The position numbers and the translations under genes are program-made. A stretch of DNA of 57,856 nucleotides from Planctomycetia bacterium (GTDB lineage Bacteria > Planctomycetota > Planctomycetia > Pirellulales > Thermoguttaceae): assembly GCA_030527205.1 (NCBI GenBank), contig JAUNBG010000022.1, positions 1 through 57,856 on the forward strand. The letters run 5' to 3'. The number at the start of each line of letters is the position of its first letter. Position 1 is the stretch's first letter. The notes under the pieces were generated by a model. It was not told the DNA's origin and ran no database searches. It saw nothing but the letters and a program-made list of their open reading frames with translations. This document shows positions 6,973 through 16,447 of the stretch, one piece after another.

Positions 6973-9711
6973 TTAACGAACGAAAGATCTTTGTTGACGT
7001 TTGCGATAAATAAAAACGACAAAACCAATCAACAGCGGAAGAATCGGCGGAAATAAAACGGAAAAAAGTTTATAACGGCCTTGAACCTGACGAATGAGTT
7101 CGGCAACTTCCCGTTGAGACAGTTCAACTTTGCGATCATATTGTTGTTTTTTTTCGTCAAGAATTCGATCCAAATGTTGTTGCGAAGCCTGTAAGGTTGA
7201 TTGCAATTCCAGCGATTCTTCATTGGAGAAGTTTTTTTGGTCGGATTGATTGCGATTAACCAGTTCTTGAATTTTTTGATTGAGTTTTTCTTCCTCTTGT
7301 TTGCGTTCGTTCTCAAACTCTTTCAAAAATGCGATTTGATCTATTGCGGCTTGATCACGAATTGATCTCGTTGCGTTTTCAATGGTTGTTAAAGTTCGAT
7401 GTTTTGGCCGACGCGAACGGATTGATATCAGTTTTATATCTTGCGCAACTTGATCAATGGCGTTCAGGACAAAAGTGACGTTATCAAAATCGAACGAAAC
7501 GCCGGTTCGCGAATCAACGCCCAATTCTCGAAGTTTGAAAAAACCGTTCGTCAAGAGATCAATGTCGGCGACGACAACAACGTTCAATTCTGGAATCTTC
7601 GACTCGTTTTCCGAGGTTTCCGGCAATCGAAAAACTTTGGGAACTTCTCCGCCAATTCGACAAGCCAAATGATAAATGTTGTTTTTTTCCGTTCTCTGCT
7701 GACAAAAACTTCTTAAACCAATCGGACGAATTCCTTCAATTTTGCCTGTTCCTGCGGCTTCTGTTCGAATTAATGGGAAAAATTTTGTTTCCGCTCGGGG
7801 ATTTTCCGATACGGAACCAACAAACGCGAACAAAATATGTTCCAAAGAAGAAACGGAAATCTCGTCTTCGGAAAATGAATCCAATGTTATCGAAGCCCCA
7901 GAAATCGACTTGTTGTCCGATTGAACAGCAGAATTCGAAGAGGGGTCGGATGAAGAATGATTGGCCTTCTCAGAATACAAAATGGGGTTGGCGTCAACGA
8001 AAACAAATTCTTCCGATAAAAAAGCCCATTTCGGATAAGGATTATAATTTTTCCAAAGGACATTTGAGTCAAAAAGAATTCCGAGAATTGCCCAAACAAG
8101 GTTGATTTCTCCTTTGGGTTGCGGATAGGGATTGGCGGGATTGATCGGTTTTGCTATTTTGGTTCCAACCAGAAAATCGCTGACAAAAAGAGGATAAGGG
8201 TCTTCAAAAATAACCGTTGACTGACCTCGACGCAACGAATCGGCAAAGTTTGCCATTTCTTCCGGATTCAAAGAAGAAGGTTGAACGGCCAAAATTGCGT
8301 CATATTTTCCGTTTGGTATAGGTTGAAGCGGATCTACGGATTCTATTCGATATTGTTTCGCAAGTTCATTAATAATGTCCCATTGCGGAGCTATCTGATT
8401 TCCGTAAGCATCGAAACGCCCCAAAAGAGCGGCATCTGTTTTTAAAATGCCAAGATTCTTTTTCGGACGATTACCGATATTGACCCAGGCATTGACCAAT
8501 TCATATTCAACCGAAAGTCCGCGATTCATAAACGGAATAACGATCGATTTTGGACCGCAGCGAAAAATAATCGTTAGAAAAATAGCGTCTTCCCGAACTT
8601 GTCCCCGACTGTCAAAAAGAACTTTTTTGGGGCGAATATCATATTGCCGCTCAAGACGCCAGGCGTCCGATGTATTGGGGCGAATATCAAAAATATCGAG
8701 AAAAACCTCATTTGGAGATTTTTTTTTGATTTCGTTGAGAACGGAAATTATATTGAGTCGCGTTTGAACGAGTTCCTGAGGGACTTCTGGGCTTAAATAG
8801 GCTTCAATAATGATTGGATAATCCGTTTTCTGTTCCTGAATCATTTCAAGCGTTTCTGACGACAGGGAACTCAATTTTTCTTCGGTCCAATCAAGCCCCA
8901 AATTGTTTAATCGAAGCAAACCAGTTAAAGAAAAAACGGCGATTAAAAAAAATATCGTTCGAAAAAAATAATGGCCTGCAAAAAAAAGGGAATGTTTTGC
9001 CGTCCATAAACGTCGATTCAACAGAACAACGCAACAATAAATCATAACACAAGGAATCAACAAAAAGAAAAGCGAATTGGAAAAGGAGACGATTCCGCGT
9101 CCAAATGATTCAAACAGCCCGTTCAAACTGAAACTTTTGAGAAACGTTGCCATTTGATGCGAAACGGGAGCCGCGTCGGCCCATTGGAGAGCAATGAGCG
9201 GAATATTCAAAAGAGCGCCAAAAATATAAGCGATCGTTAATTGCGTCGTCAAAAAAGAGGCGACCATTGCAATGGCCAACATTGTTAAACCAATTAGCCA
9301 ATAACCAAAATAGGTTGCCAAAAAAAGTCCAATATCCGGATTTCCCAAAAATTTCAGAATAGCTAAATTCGAGCCGGCAGAAAACAAAAGCGAAACGGAA
9401 TAAATGCCGACGCTGGCGCCATATTTCCCCAAAACGATTTGTTGAGCGGACAACGGCATTGTCATCAAGAGCTCTTCTGTTCCTTGGCGTCGTTCATCTG
9501 CCCAAATTCCCATTGTTATAGCCGGAATAAAAACAAGCATAATCAACGGAAACCAAAGATTTAATTGCGACAAATTGGCAAGATTCGCATTGACAAATTC
9601 GTCTGGCATAAACGCCGCTATTGAACTGAGCAATACGAAGACGCAAATAAAAACATAGCCTGTCGGATTTAAAAAATAGGCAACAAAATTTCTTCGAAAA
9701 ACAGCAAACAT
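6973..9711 (-). CDS. ABC-2 permease fused to GldG-type auxiliary domain
   Basis: A 912-residue membrane protein. The first 270 or so residues are an ABC-2 type permease with about six membrane segments, including MGIWADERRQGTEELLMTMP, a signature of GldF/NosY-like permeases. After a further membrane helix (FFRTIFFLIAVFSLTGLLRL) comes a large non-cytoplasmic region resembling GldG (auxiliary component of the gliding-motility ABC system), with WDIINELAKQYRIESVDP and DPYPLF. A Ser/Asn-rich stretch (SSSDPSSNSAVQSD) interrupts it. Near the C-terminus is a coiled coil (FENERKQEEEKLNQKIQEL and onward), then a final membrane helix and a basic tail. GldF and GldG are separate in Bacteroidetes; planctomycetes often fuse them. 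The substrate is unknown. No ABC ATPase is adjacent, so the partner must be encoded elsewhere. Confidence 0.82.
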   Translation of the reverse strand: MFAVFRRNFVAYFLNPTGYVFICVFVLLSSIAAFMPDEFVNANLANLSQLNLWFPLIMLVFIPAITMGIWADERRQGTEELLMTMPLSAQQIVLGKYGASVGIYSVSLLFSAGSNLAILKFLGNPDIGLFLATYFGYWLIGLTMLAIAMVASFLTTQLTIAYIFGALLNIPLIALQWADAAPVSHQMATFLKSFSLNGLFESFGRGIVSFSNSLFFLLIPCVMIYCCVVLLNRRLWTAKHSLFFAGHYFFRTIFFLIAVFSLTGLLRLNNLGLDWTEEKLSSLSSETLEMIQEQKTDYPIIIEAYLSPEVPQELVQTRLNIISVLNEIKKKSPNEVFLDIFDIRPNTSDAWRLERQYDIRPKKVLFDSRGQVREDAIFLTIIFRCGPKSIVIPFMNRGLSVEYELVNAWVNIGNRPKKNLGILKTDAALLGRFDAYGNQIAPQWDIINELAKQYRIESVDPLQPIPNGKYDAILAVQPSSLNPEEMANFADSLRRGQSTVIFEDPYPLFVSDFLVGTKIAKPINPANPYPQPKGEINLVWAILGILFDSNVLWKNYNPYPKWAFLSEEFVFVDANPILYSEKANHSSSDPSSNSAVQSDNKSISGASITLDSFSEDEISVSSLEHILFAFVGSVSENPRAETKFFPLIRTEAAGTGKIEGIRPIGLRSFCQQRTEKNNIYHLACRIGGEVPKVFRLPETSENESKIPELNVVVVADIDLLTNGFFKLRELGVDSRTGVSFDFDNVTFVLNAIDQVAQDIKLISIRSRRPKHRTLTTIENATRSIRDQAAIDQIAFLKEFENERKQEEEKLNQKIQELVNRNQSDQKNFSNEESLELQSTLQASQQHLDRILDEKKQQYDRKVELSQREVAELIRQVQGRYKLFSVLFPPILPLLIGFVVFIYRKRQQRSFVR

Positions 9712-10210
9712 TGATTAAAGCAGCAATAAAGAGGTTATAACAACAAAATACAACAGAACAATTGAGACGAAACCTGAAAAATAACGTCAAACAAAGTTTT
9801 TGAAACAGGATTGATCCATACAAAATTCCTCATTTCATTTTATCTTTTATCATTCATATTGTCAATTGATATTAAAAAGATATACTCAAATTTAGAGTTC
9901 TTGTTCATTATTAAAGGAAACGAAATCAAACTTTTTTCAAATATTCCAGAAAATAACCGAGATTTCAAATCCTTTTTATGACTTATGGTTTCAAATGGCA
10001 AAATCAGCGTTTGTTGTCCCGTTTGGCTATTTTAGTCATTTTAACAAATCCAGACAATCAACAAAAACAACCCCCCCGAAAAGAATAAAATGACCTTAAA
10101 AAGCGTCTGGTCGAACCAGAATTGATCATTTGGAAACCGAAAAAAGCTCTATAAATCAATAAACGAACAAATTTGTAAAATAATCAACAGTTTGACGAAA
10201 GTTATCCTCA
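9712..10210. other. Divergent intergenic region, permease/ruvC
   Basis: About 500 bases between the divergent permease and ruvC genes, strongly AT-rich with one C7 run near 10070. I see no coding potential, no repeat shared with other parts of the window and no convincing promoter pair. It presumably holds the two promoters. Confidence 0.4.
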
Positions 10211-10729
10211 TTGACCCCCAAACAACAAAGAATTTTAGGCGTTGACCCCGGTTTGCATACAACCGGTTATGGAATGATTGAAATCTCATCGAACAAGGTT
10301 CGACTTCTTGAAGCGGGCGTCGTTCGCAGTCATGCGGCAGAGCTTTCGCAACGAATTCATGATATTTATAACGGCATTGTTGAAGTCATAAACGCGTTTC
10401 ATCCAGAAGTTCTTGCTTTGGAAGAACTTTATTCTCTTTATAAACGACCTCGAACTGCTATTTTGATGGGGCATGCCCGAGGGGCAATCTGCCTGGCGGC
10501 AGCTCAAGCCAATATTTCCGTCATTCCTTATGAAGCGACAAAAATCAAAAAAATATTGACTGGAAACGGACGCGCTTCGAAAGATCAAATGCAACGGGCA
10601 ATTCAACTTGAATTTCGGCTCGAAAAATATCCTGAACCGCCTGACGTTGCTGACGCGTTGGCTATTGCTCTTTGTCATTATTATCATGGCAAAATTAACA
10701 TGAACAATTCAGGTTTAATTTTCAAATGA
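10211..10729 (+). CDS. ruvC: Holliday-junction resolvase RuvC
   Basis: RuvC is the endonuclease that cuts Holliday junctions with RuvAB. The 172-residue length is normal. The four acidic active-site residues are visible: D12 in ILGVDPGLHTTGYG, E71 in LALEELYSLYKRP, and D145 and D148 in PPDVADALAIALCH. The start is a TTG at 10211 with no strong Shine-Dalgarno; no in-frame ATG lies before the conserved ILGVDPG block, so a TTG start is accepted. ruvA and ruvB are not in the window. The gene is followed after about 15 bases by a small, apparently frameshifted secreted-protein gene on the same strand. Confidence 0.95.
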   Translation: MTPKQQRILGVDPGLHTTGYGMIEISSNKVRLLEAGVVRSHAAELSQRIHDIYNGIVEVINAFHPEVLALEELYSLYKRPRTAILMGHARGAICLAAAQANISVIPYEATKIKKILTGNGRASKDQMQRAIQLEFRLEKYPEPPDVADALAIALCHYYHGKINMNNSGLIFK

Positions 10730-10734
10730 GGAAA

Positions 10735-10948
10735 TGAAGCAATCAACTCGCTTCCGAAAGGGCTTTTATGCACAAAAAATTTACTGATCTGTTTGACTGC
10801 CATTTTTATTGGTTCGTCTTCTTTGATTCAAACGGAACAGCCGGTTCATGACATTCCTGAATTTGATCATCTTTTAAAAACAATCCCGTCGAACGCAACA
10901 GAGTCGAATCCGGCAAATTACAAAGTTCCCAAAACTGCAGCAAAATGA
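10735..10948 (+). pseudogene. Small secreted protein gene split by a frameshift in an A6 run
   Basis: An ATG at 10735 opens MKQSTRFRKGFYAQK and then stops. The run of six A at 10773-10778 (cacaaaaaattt) is one base short: with one more A the frame continues LLICLTAIFIGSSSLIQ, a convincing signal-peptide core, then a short mature part (TEQPVHDIPEFDHLL, NYKVPKTAAK) and TGA at about 10948. The restored product would be about 70 residues: basic N-terminus, hydrophobic core and polar mature region. The family is not recognised. Either the gene is broken, or the homopolymer was miscalled, or expression involves slippage. It directly follows ruvC on the same strand. Confidence 0.45.
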
Positions 10949-11026
10949 AGAGATATAAGATCATCGAAGCGTTGATCAATGGTCAAACGCAGTCGTTTTT
11001 AACAAACAACGGCTTGGAACGAAAGA

Positions 11027-11320
11027 ATGCCAACGCGTGTACAAGAAATATTTTTCGAAACATTTTCGACAATTCCCAACATTTTTGGGGCGGACGTCTT
11101 TTTTAAAAAGCCGCGTCCCAATGCTGTTCAAGATGTTGAGAGCCTCAGAAACGGCAAGAGAAATTATTGGTTAACGGAACATCGTTCAGGAAAAAGAATT
11201 TGGAATTTTTGCTTTTTTCTCTTAATTTCAATGGGAATCGGTTTGATTGGTTGCCATTATTTTAGCGATCAAGAGCCGAAAAGCTCCCAAGAGATCAAGT
11301 CGTCTGACGACTTGATTTAA
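11027..11320 (+). CDS. Hypothetical small membrane protein or lipoprotein
   Basis: An open frame of 97 codons between ruvC and thrS. The first 60 residues are polar and basic without a recognised domain; then comes one hydrophobic segment FCFFLLISMGIGLIGC whose end (LIGC) resembles a lipobox, followed by an acidic and Ser-rich tail (DQEPKSSQEIKSSDDL). No clear Shine-Dalgarno precedes the ATG. It could be a single-pass membrane protein, or a lipoprotein whose true start lies further in. Composition is like its neighbours. The call is weak. Confidence 0.35.
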   Translation: MPTRVQEIFFETFSTIPNIFGADVFFKKPRPNAVQDVESLRNGKRNYWLTEHRSGKRIWNFCFFLLISMGIGLIGCHYFSDQEPKSSQEIKSSDDLI

Positions 11321-11451
11321 TTTTCGCTTATGTTAAAATCAGACGAGTATTTTTCAATAAAAAGGATAACAAACCGCGATGAACGGAGAAATATCTTTTT
11401 TGAAACAATAATAAAGAGACAATTATGTCGCATTAAATAAAGAGGCCAAAA

Positions 11452-13440
11452 ATGTTGAATGTGATTCTTCCGGATGGATCAGCCAGGACTTTTGAACAAC
11501 AGGTTCGCGTCATTGATGTCGCTTCAACGATCGGAGCCGGTTTGGCAAAAGCGACGCTTGCTGGGGTTTATTCTGTTGACGGAGAAAAGGATCAAAATGG
11601 CAAACGGATCGAAAAAGAAATTTCAGCAGATCAATATCTTCCCGAATCCGGAATGATTTATTTGCGATTGCTGACGAAAAAAGATCCAGAATCGCTTGCC
11701 ATAATGCGACATTCCGCCGCTCATATTATGGCAAGAGCGGTTATGCGACTTTTTGAAAACGTTCAATTGGCGTTTGGGCCAACTGTTGAAAATGGTTTCT
11801 ATTATGATTTTTGGAAAGAAACTCCTTTTACTGAAGACGATTTTGCCAAAATCGAAGAGGAAATGAAACGCATAATCAAAGCAGATGAAGCGTTTGAACG
11901 AATTGAAGTCAGTCACGAAGAAGCGATTCAAATGCTCAAATCGATGGGCCAAACCTTGAAAGTCGAACATTTGGAAAGCGGTTTGTCCCAAGAAGAAAAG
12001 GTCTCCTTTTATCGTCAGGGCGAATTTCTTGATCTCTGTCGCGGTCCGCATATTCCGAGTCCGAAAGCAATTGGCGCGTTCAAAATTATGTCGGTTGCCG
12101 GCGCTTATTGGAAAGGCGATTCTTCCAAGCAGCAGCTTCAGCGCCTTTATGGGACCGCATTTTTTGAGAAAAAAGAGCTCGACGATTATTTAACTCAACT
12201 GGAAGAGGCTAAAAAACGAGATCATCGCGTTTTGGGAAAGCGTCATGAGCTTTTTATGGTTGATCCGCAAGTTGGCAGCGGATTGGTTGTTTGGCTTCCG
12301 AAAGGGGCGATTATTCGTCGAGAACTCGAAAATTTCCTTTACAGCGAACTGATCAAACGCAATTATCAGCCGATGTATTCGCCGGTTATCTGCCGCGTCG
12401 AACTTTTTGAAACGTCGGGACATTATCCTTATTATGCCGACAGTCAATTCCCGCCAATGGTTTTGGACGACGGCGACCGTTATCTGCTTCGTCCCATGAA
12501 CTGCCCGCTTCATGTTATGGTTTATCAATCGAAGCCTAGGAGTTATCGCGATCTCCCGTTGCGATTGGCCGAATTTGGAAACGTTCATCGTTTCGAGCAA
12601 TCCGGCGAACTCAACGGTTTAACCCGGGTTCGCGGTTTTACTCAAGATGACGCTCATATTTTCTGTACGGAAGAACAGGTTGAAGACGAATTTCGACATT
12701 GCATTGAAATGACCTTAATGGTTCTGAAAACAATGGGGTTCAACGATTACGAAGTTCGACTCAGCTTTCGCGATTGGACAAGCGATAAATATGTCGGCAA
12801 TCCAGAAAACTGGAAAAAAGCGCAAACCGCTCTTGAACGCGTTTGTCGCAATATGGATCTGCCGTCGCTTGATATCGTTGAAGGAGAAGCGGCTTTTTAT
12901 GGCCCGAAAGCCGACTTTATTGTCCGTGATTGTCTCGGTCGAAAATGGCAGCTCGGAACGGTTCAGCTCGATTACAATCTTCCTTGCCCGGATCGTTTTA
13001 ATTTGGAATATGTTGGCGCGGACAACAAACCGCATCAACCGGTTATGATTCATCGCGCCCCGTTTGGGTCGTTTGAACGTTTTATCGGCATTTTAATCGA
13101 GCATTTCGCTGCGGCTTTTCCGCTTTGGATTTCTCCGGAACAGGTTCGTATTTTGACGGTCAGTCAAAAATTTGACGACTTTGCGAAAAAAGTTGAATCC
13201 CAACTTCGAGCCGCTGGATTACGAGTTTCATGCGATTTACGCTCGGAAAAAATCGGCGCTAAAATTCGAGAAGCCCGTTATGATCTCGTTCCTTATCTTT
13301 GCGTTGTCGGCGCCAAGGAAGAGCAAGACGGTTCCGTTGCCGTTCGCAGTCGAAAAGAAGGCGAACTCGGCTCCATGCAAATCAACGCTTTTATCGCAAA
13401 ACTTCAAGAGGAAATCCAAAACAAAACGCTTCCTTTTTAG
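11452..13440 (+). CDS. thrS: Threonyl-tRNA synthetase
   Basis: A class II synthetase that charges tRNA-Thr; 662 residues, within the normal range. Order: N-terminal TGS domain (MLNVILPDGSARTF), the editing domain with H87xxxH91 in RHSAAHIMA and the later LCRGPHIPS block, the catalytic core with motif 2 around RFEQSGELNGLTRVRGFTQDDAH, motif 3 near PVMIHRAPFGSFERFIGILI, and the C-terminal anticodon-binding domain (GLRVSCDLRSEKIGAKIREA). The ATG at 11452 is 10-12 bases after a GAGG purine stretch. It is followed by a perfect hairpin at 13496-13527. No T-box leader is apparent upstream. Confidence 0.97.
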   Translation: MLNVILPDGSARTFEQQVRVIDVASTIGAGLAKATLAGVYSVDGEKDQNGKRIEKEISADQYLPESGMIYLRLLTKKDPESLAIMRHSAAHIMARAVMRLFENVQLAFGPTVENGFYYDFWKETPFTEDDFAKIEEEMKRIIKADEAFERIEVSHEEAIQMLKSMGQTLKVEHLESGLSQEEKVSFYRQGEFLDLCRGPHIPSPKAIGAFKIMSVAGAYWKGDSSKQQLQRLYGTAFFEKKELDDYLTQLEEAKKRDHRVLGKRHELFMVDPQVGSGLVVWLPKGAIIRRELENFLYSELIKRNYQPMYSPVICRVELFETSGHYPYYADSQFPPMVLDDGDRYLLRPMNCPLHVMVYQSKPRSYRDLPLRLAEFGNVHRFEQSGELNGLTRVRGFTQDDAHIFCTEEQVEDEFRHCIEMTLMVLKTMGFNDYEVRLSFRDWTSDKYVGNPENWKKAQTALERVCRNMDLPSLDIVEGEAAFYGPKADFIVRDCLGRKWQLGTVQLDYNLPCPDRFNLEYVGADNKPHQPVMIHRAPFGSFERFIGILIEHFAAAFPLWISPEQVRILTVSQKFDDFAKKVESQLRAAGLRVSCDLRSEKIGAKIREARYDLVPYLCVVGAKEEQDGSVAVRSRKEGELGSMQINAFIAKLQEEIQNKTLPF

Positions 13441-13495
13441 CGAAATAAGGTTTATTTTGATAAAAAAGACAATTTCAACTGTTTAATCTTTTTTC

Positions 13496-13527
13496 GGGAC
13501 GTTAATGACCTAATGAGTTAACGTCCC
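13496..13527 (+). terminator. Hairpin downstream of thrS
   Basis: A perfect 10-base-pair stem (GGGACGTTAA at 13496-13505 and its complement at 13518-13527) with a 12-base loop lies 55 bases after the thrS stop. It is preceded by a T-rich run and followed by a short T run, as expected for an intrinsic terminator, possibly bidirectional. Confidence 0.6.
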
Positions 13528-13572
13528 AATGATTTTTATCCAGCAGAGATAATAAAACCTTTCTTTATTCTT

Positions 13573-13830
13573 TGCTGTATTTGCGCCGTTTTTTCTTTTC
13601 GCGACACCGAATAGAAAATTATCCGTCGAAAAAAGGATCTTCGCGCGGCGGCGCAGCGAGCAGGATAAAAACTCCCAAAATGAGCGACAATAACGAGCGA
13701 CAAAAACGACTCTTTTTCAAATGAAACTGCCGTTTTACAAGCGATTTGAATAACGACGAACTCGAAAGTTTTAAAAAAGAAAACGTCCTTGCGTTTCCGC
13801 CGCGTCGTTGCGCGAAAATTTCCAATATCA
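13573..13830. repeat. Palindrome-rich dispersed repeat R1, copy A
   Basis: The first 115 or so bases (about 13573-13688) match, in inverted orientation, a stretch at about 20777-20892: both contain the TTTTTCTTTTCGCG, CCGAATAGAA, TTATCCGTCGAAAAAAG and AGGATAAAAAC blocks and a GAGCGAC tail. A second GCG-rich segment at about 13798-13822 (GTCGTTGCGCGAAAATT) repeats the middle of the unit in opposite orientation, so this copy is itself partly palindromic. It is non-coding and lies between thrS and the GH127 gene. Confidence 0.65.
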
Positions 13831-13884
13831 TTACAAAAATCGGGAAAAATGCCGTTCTTTGTGTGAGATGTTCTTGAACATTAT

Positions 13885-13996
13885 AAGGAAGTTCCAAAAA
13901 ACAGCTGGGAACGCGGACTCTTGTCCGCAAGAACTGTTTTTTGCGACGCTTCCTGAATTGAGTTTATTGCTAAAAACAGATTTTTAGAACTTCCTT
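13885..13996 (+). mobile_element. MITE-like element, copy 1
   Basis: A 112-base element bounded by inverted ends (AGGAAGTTC and its complement GAACTTCCT) with shared internal blocks: GTCCGCA, GCGACGCTT, TTGAGTTTATTGC and AACAGATTTTTAGAACTTCC. Copies 2-4 lie at 30984, 31338 and 42521. The element is flanked on both sides by TA, as expected of IS630/Tc1-type targets. It has no coding capacity. It sits upstream of the GH127 gene. Confidence 0.75.
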
Positions 13997-14038
13997 ATTT
14001 TTCAGTTAGCAGGAAACCGGAAGTAAACTTGAACATCC

Positions 14039-14096
14039 GCGACAAAAAATTGCATTAATGCGACAAAATTTGTTTTAATGCGACGGCATTCATTGT
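14039..14096 (+). repeat. Short tandem repeats upstream of the GH127 gene
   Basis: Three successive units of about 20 bases share the pattern GCGACAAAAATTG...TTAAT (units near 14039, 14059 and 14079; the third is diverged). They end about 45 bases before the GH127 start, a position that would suit binding sites for a regulator, though this is only suggested by placement. Confidence 0.4.
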
Positions 14097-14139
14097 AAAA
14101 AACGTCGTCGCCAACCGTTTTTATCTAAAGGATTCTGCA

Positions 14140-16203
14140 ATGAGACTTACAAAAATATTGGCGTCCGTCACGCTTCTTATCTCGACGGTCGGAACGCTTA
14201 ACGCAACAGAAATCACGCGCGTCGAATGTCCGAAAAAAGGAGAGACTCCGCCTTATTATCTCGCAAACCGCGCGCCATTGACGCCGTCGCCCTTCTTGAA
14301 ATTGCCGCTCGGCGCCGTTCAAGCCGAAGGTTGGCTCGGTCGTTATCTCGAATTGCAACGCGACGGACTTACAGGCAAACTCGGAACGTTGAGCAAATGG
14401 CTTGAAAAAAACGATAATGCCTGGTTGATGAAAGGCGGAAAATATGGTTGGGAAGAACTTCCTTACTGGTTGCGGGGTTACGTCGATTTGGCGTATTTAT
14501 TAAACGACGAAGAAATGATCGCCGAATCAAAAATCTGGCTGGAAGCGATTTTTAAAAGTCAACGGGCTGACGGTTATTTCGGTCCAGCAAACCCAGACGG
14601 GGAAAAAGGTTGCGATCTTTGGCCCAATATGCTCGTTCTCTTCTTAATGCAATCGTATTACGAAGCAAGCGGCGACGAACGCGTTATCGATTTCATGTCG
14701 AAATACTTCGCCTGGATTGCAACATATCCGGAAGAAAAATTCTTGAAAACATATTGGGAAAACAGCCGCGCTGGCGACTTGCTTTACAGTTGTTTTTGGC
14801 TTTATAATATAACCGGCGACGAATTGCTTTTAAAAGTTGCTGAAAAAATCAATGCCAATACGGCGAATTGGAAACAAGGATCATCGCTTCCGAATTGGCA
14901 TAACGTCAATATAGCGCAATGTTTCCGTCAACCGGCGATTTGGTGGCAGCTCTCCCAAAACGAAGACGATAAAGCTGCCGCTTACAATAACTTCTGGCTG
15001 ATTCGCGCCTGTTACGGACAGGTTCCCGGGGGAATGTGGGGCGGCGACGAAAATTCCCGACCGGGTTATATCGATCCTCGCCAGGGGATCGAAACCTGCG
15101 GAATATTCGAGCAAATGACCAGCGATATGTTTCTTTTCCTTATAACCGGCGATCTTGCCTGGGTTGACCATTGCGAAGACGTTGCATTCAATACAGCGCC
15201 AGCGGCTGTTATGCCCGACTTTAAAGCGTTGCGTTACATCACATGCCCAAATCAACCGATTTCCGACAGCAAGAATCATCATCCGGGGATCGATAACGGC
15301 GGTCCGTTTATGGCAATGAATCCTTTCAGCAGCCGTTGTTGTCAACATAATCATTCGCATGGTTGGCCGTATTACATCGAGAATCTTTGGACGGCAACTC
15401 CTGACTGCGGCTTGGCTGCAACGCTTTATGGCGCGTCAAAAGTCTCGGCAAAAGTCGGCGACGGAACAGTCGTTTCGATTAAAGAGACGACGAATTATCC
15501 GTTTGACGAAAAAGTTCGTTTGACCATTTCGCTTCCTCAAGGCATTGAAAACGTTGAATTTCCGCTTTATTTACGAATACCGAAATGGTGTGCCGATGCT
15601 TCGTTGACCATTGCGGGCGAAGCGGTTGTTTTTGACGATTCGAACGCTCCGAAACCACAAACCTGGATTCGTATTAATCGAATCTGGAAAAATGACGACG
15701 AAGTTGTCGCGACTTTTCCGGCTCGATTTTCATATCGAAAATGGCAGCAAAATAAAAATTGCGTCAGCGTTGATTACGGACCGCTTACTTTTTCGTTAAA
15801 AATAGCGGAAAATTATGTTCGACAAAGCGGTAAAGAAAATGCGATGGGCGACTCTGGTTGGCAAAAAGACGCGAATGAAGCGGATTGGCCGTCGTTTGAA
15901 ATTTTGCCCGAATCGGATTGGAATTATGGCTTGATTGATCCGGCAACGCTTGATCTTTCAGAAGTTGAACTCATTCGTAAAGATTGGCCTGAAAACGACT
16001 TTCCTTGGACTGTCGACGCGGTTCCCTATTCGATTAAATTGCAGGGCAAAAAAATCTTGAGTTGGAAAATCGATGAATATGGACTTTGTTCGCCAGTTCC
16101 GGCCAGTCCAGCCAAAACGGATGAACCGGTTGAAGAACTTGAATTGATTCCAATGGGCGCAGCCCGTTTGCGAATCTCCGCCTTCCCGACAGTTGAAGAA
16201 TAA
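14140..16203 (+). CDS. Secreted GH127-family (DUF1680) beta-L-arabinofuranosidase-like enzyme
   Basis: A 687-residue protein with an N-terminal signal peptide (KILASVTLLISTVGTLNA). The body is an (alpha/alpha)6-barrel glycosidase of the DUF1680/GH127 group: WEELPYWLRGYVDLAYLL, KSQRADGYFGP and GIETCGIFEQM are typical. In the characterised bifidobacterial GH127 enzyme a zinc-bound cysteine acts as nucleophile and the site contains one Glu and three Cys; here E318 and C320 (ETCG) and C400-C401 (SRCCQHN) occupy these places, so the catalytic set appears complete. C-terminal beta domains follow. It is probably periplasmic and acts on arabinose-containing plant glycans. The gene converges with the large GH106-related gene at 16525. 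AAAGGA lies before the ATG. Confidence 0.87.
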   Translation: MRLTKILASVTLLISTVGTLNATEITRVECPKKGETPPYYLANRAPLTPSPFLKLPLGAVQAEGWLGRYLELQRDGLTGKLGTLSKWLEKNDNAWLMKGGKYGWEELPYWLRGYVDLAYLLNDEEMIAESKIWLEAIFKSQRADGYFGPANPDGEKGCDLWPNMLVLFLMQSYYEASGDERVIDFMSKYFAWIATYPEEKFLKTYWENSRAGDLLYSCFWLYNITGDELLLKVAEKINANTANWKQGSSLPNWHNVNIAQCFRQPAIWWQLSQNEDDKAAAYNNFWLIRACYGQVPGGMWGGDENSRPGYIDPRQGIETCGIFEQMTSDMFLFLITGDLAWVDHCEDVAFNTAPAAVMPDFKALRYITCPNQPISDSKNHHPGIDNGGPFMAMNPFSSRCCQHNHSHGWPYYIENLWTATPDCGLAATLYGASKVSAKVGDGTVVSIKETTNYPFDEKVRLTISLPQGIENVEFPLYLRIPKWCADASLTIAGEAVVFDDSNAPKPQTWIRINRIWKNDDEVVATFPARFSYRKWQQNKNCVSVDYGPLTFSLKIAENYVRQSGKENAMGDSGWQKDANEADWPSFEILPESDWNYGLIDPATLDLSEVELIRKDWPENDFPWTVDAVPYSIKLQGKKILSWKIDEYGLCSPVPASPAKTDEPVEELELIPMGAARLRISAFPTVEE

Positions 16204-16216
16204 CCGTTTCTCTTGT

Positions 16217-16326
16217 TTTTTATCTCGCTTGTTTTTTTGCGGAGACGCCGAGGAGAAATCGGAAATATTTTAAAAAGTCAACGAGAAGGAATTTTTTTCC
16301 CTGCGTCTGAAGCGAGAGATAAACAA
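16217..16326. repeat. Palindromic element after the GH127 gene
   Basis: About 110 bases with inverted ends (TTTATCTCGCTT near 16219 and AAGCGAGAGATAAA near 16310, differing by a two-base indel) and an inner GACGC/GCGTC pair. It could fold into one long imperfect hairpin. It may be a terminator region for the convergent genes or a small repeat element; I found no second copy in the window. Confidence 0.4.
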
Positions 16327-16447
16327 AACGTTATTTGACGTTTGCGAATGGAACTGTTTTTCGCAACATTTCTGCGAAATGAGTAAGAGTCTTCTCCCCA
16401 AAGCGGACAAGAAAATTTTCATGGAACCATTATTTGATCAAATGAAC

